The notes beneath the pieces were generated by a model. The model had not been told where the DNA came from. It did no database searches and saw nothing but the letters and a program-made list of their open reading frames with translations. A stretch of 22,500 bases of DNA, from contig CM022669.1 of the NCBI GenBank assembly GCA_012295275.1, positions 18,256,091-18,278,590 of the forward strand. Reading direction: 5' to 3'. This document shows, piece by piece, positions 20,810 through 22,500 of this stretch; position 1 is the stretch's first letter, and each line of letters starts with the position of its first letter. The stretch comes from Chrysomallon squamiferum. Taxonomy: Eukaryota > Mollusca > Gastropoda > Neomphalida > Peltospiridae. The position numbers were made by a program, and so were the translations under genes.

Positions 20810-21300
20810 ATCTAAGCCCGAGTTAGTACGGCGTGTGATAATTTTAATGCATACAGTAATCTCCAGTATGTCTGCTTTTATCGCGAGTCTAGGAAAGCTA
20901 TTTTGACAGATGGATTAGGCTTGTAAGATGAGGAAAACCCGTTCCCCAGCTCAAACTCCGCAAAAACAGAGCTTTTCTATTTTCTTTCACAACAATTCAC
21001 AAAACGCTGTTTTTCTTATCAAAAGGCCAGCTTGCAGTGTACATAAGGAACTACTTATTTTTCCTCTCTCCTGAATAATCGTGCGTCTTATCCGTGTAGC
21101 TGCAAAAGATTACATAAGAGCAGACGACGATATGCCTATCTCCCGCCATTTGTGCTACGCTGCACGTTCGGGGTCAGCAGAGGTGACCTTTTGGGTCTTC
21201 GTCTGCCGTATAGCTTATCTCAGTCGTTTCGGCTGTTGCATAAATGTAATGTCAATATGTCGTAAAGATCAATTTCTTTTCCAAACATGCATGTTTTGTG
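20810..21300. promoter_or_regulatory. Candidate regulatory island O
   Basis: Unique island with a MEIS/TGIF-type TGACAG (20904-20909) two bases before a K50-homeodomain core GGATTA (20912-20917). It also holds a nuclear-receptor-like inverted pair GGGTCA (21171-21176) and TGACCT (21184-21189), seven bases apart. The 113-codon frame from 21081 runs into the poly-A tract and shows no domain. Regulatory call is inferred. Confidence 0.4.
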
Positions 21301-21337
21301 TTTGTTTATATACCGTTAAGAACATAAAAGGAACGTT

Positions 21338-21351
21338 AAAAAAAAAGAAAG

Positions 21352-21380
<29 letters not shown>
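21338..21380. repeat. Poly-A tract with G interruptions (A29 core)
   Basis: Short A/G prefix then A29 at 21352-21380. It gives rise to the poly-Lys end of an otherwise unsupported frame. Confidence 0.95.
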
Positions 21381-21382
<2 letters not shown>

Positions 21383-21941
21383 AAGTTCTGACGCAGGTAA
21401 TAGAAATGGCGTGATATGGTGACATCCAAAAAATGTATTTCATAATTATGATATATATATTTTTTATTATTATTAATATATTTATTAATTTTTAAATCTT
21501 TAACACAAGATGACCCCCTCATTTCAGAATGCGTGTAATCTTGACAGAGATTTAAAATAAATTAGTTTACTTTATTTTAATACGTGTTTAATTGTCCTAC
21601 AAGTTCGTGACCCGGTGCATTCTTTTGAAGACATTCTTTGCGTATCTGTCGTAGACTTAATTCAGGCTGTATCAAGCATAAAATACTTAACACACGCAGG
21701 GTCAACCTATTATCGACGTGTCAGCATTATATCTGTATTTTTCATGTCAAACGAAATGGATTTTAATTTAAATTTAATTTAATTGTGCTGTAAATGGGTG
21801 TTAAAAAGCACATTAAAAATCATACGCATTGATAACTTAATGTTAGGAAATTCATTTTATAATTTTCTATTCTGACATATTTCTGTTCTTTTCTGTTGAG
21901 AAAAACAACAACATGTATCTTTATATTTATTAATTTCAGAT
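21381..21941. other. AT-rich unique sequence
   Basis: No gene, RNA or sizeable repeat recognised. Confidence 0.5.
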
Positions 21942-22004
21942 AATGATGATGATGATGATGATAATAATAATGATGATGATGATGATGATGATGCTGATGA
22001 TGAT
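21942..22004. repeat. (ATG)n / (ATA)n array
   Basis: GAT/ATG units interrupted by a short ATA block and one GCT variant. Confidence 0.95.
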
Positions 22005-22340
22005 AAATTCAAAATCAAAACAGCTTCCCCTGCACATTCAAAGGAGATAAAAAATTGAATTTATTCTATTTTATTTATTCATTTATTCACAACGAAACCT
22101 TTACATTCCTCAAATTAAAATTTAATTCTTTTTCCTTCCCTCACTTCAACGAAATACTAAAATAATCAGCTAGACATATAAATCATTAAATTTACTTTAC
22201 ATTAATATACATTTTAACAACACACTTAGACAGACAGACACACAGACAAGGATCTGATTTATTACTGTGTGTCACTTAGTTCTATTTTATTACCTGCAAA
22301 CACAAATCTTTTCATGTGAGATTTTTACAAAAGCTTCAAA
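22005..22340. other. AT-rich unique sequence
   Basis: Short TTTA units near 22064-22085 and CAGA units near 22228-22248. Nothing else recognised. Confidence 0.5.
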
Positions 22341-22480
22341 GGCTGAAGGATAATAAATAGAGCGTTCGCTTCACGTGCCAAGGGTCCCTAGATCAAATCA
22401 CTTTAATGCCTCAACAAACTTGTTTTCCCGTTCCTGCCAGCGAGCCACGACCGATTGATTATCAAATGCCGTGATATATT
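22341..22480 (+). mobile_element. Probable decayed tRNA-Val-like SINE
   Basis: TTCGC (22365-22369), a seven-base loop TTCACGT (22370-22376, anticodon position CAC) and GCCAA (22377-22381) form an anticodon arm with one mismatch. GGGTCCC follows, then a degraded B box at 22389-22399. The order and spacing match the 3' half of eukaryotic tRNA-Val(CAC). The 5' half (22341-22360) is badly decayed, and the sequence continues past the tRNA-like part as SINEs do. It may run past 22480 towards the window end. A tRNA pseudogene is the alternative. Confidence 0.55.
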
Positions 22481-22500
22481 CTTTACTGCTAGCAAAAATG

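Noticed and set aside
21081-21422. 113-codon frame ending in poly-Lys
   Set aside because: The second part is translation of a poly-A tract and the first part has no recognised fold.

Overview
This window looks like non-coding eukaryotic DNA from an animal, either intergenic or deep intronic. It is AT-rich and unusually dense in long uninterrupted microsatellites: (TC)n/(AG)n arrays of 70-106 bp, compound TAA/CAA/ACT/GAT tracts, GATA, TTTA and TTTC arrays, and pure A or T runs of up to 37 bp. I found no protein-coding gene, rRNA, intact tRNA, CRISPR array or bacterial-type signal. The longest open frames are translations of repeats (poly-Leu/Ile, Ser-Leu and Arg-Glu strings). The rest are short frames of about 60-115 codons with no recognisable domain. 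The style fits an SSR-rich marine invertebrate, mollusc or crustacean. The tRNA-Val-like SINE at the right edge tilts me weakly towards mollusc. I did not see the SINEs I associate with coleoid cephalopods. The taxon is an inference, not a demonstrated fact.

The layout is an alternation. About fifteen islands of 150-750 bp have higher GC, normal complexity and many CpGs (roughly 1310-1866, 2920-3300, 3500-3780, 4370-4665, 5310-5605, 6340-6660, 7580-8340, 10190-10440, 10790-11290, 12419-12750, 13240-13640, 15425-15710, 17000-17500, 18240-18620, 20810-21300). They are separated by AT-rich filler and microsatellites. The islands lack coding potential but hold exact matches to developmental transcription-factor motifs. 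The clearest is the POU octamer, SOX-type site and CCAAT/homeodomain composite near 10.9-11.05 kb. This is the pattern expected of candidate cis-regulatory elements in a gene-poor developmental locus, but cross-species conservation cannot be seen from one sequence.

Beyond simple repeats there are several minisatellites or local duplications: a 40-41 bp unit at 8.4-8.55 kb, a 46-49 bp CTAAC-rich unit at 18.63-18.85 kb, a perfect 33 bp duplication at 13.73 kb, and duplications with about 81-83 bp offsets at 2.0, 4.8 and 12.0 kb. There is a perfect 30-bp A/T hairpin at 5.24-5.31 kb, a strong G-quadruplex motif at 15.86 kb, a 16-bp Z-DNA-type (GC)n tract at 1.63 kb, a likely SINE at 22.34 kb and a weaker tRNA-like fragment at 13.94 kb. 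An 18-bp word with two differences is shared between the SINE tail and 12.55 kb. I do not see a new multi-gene system here. The most checkable leads are the SINE family, the repeated TGACCAATTA motif in three places, the higher-order structure inside the trinucleotide array, and the POU/SOX-bearing island.
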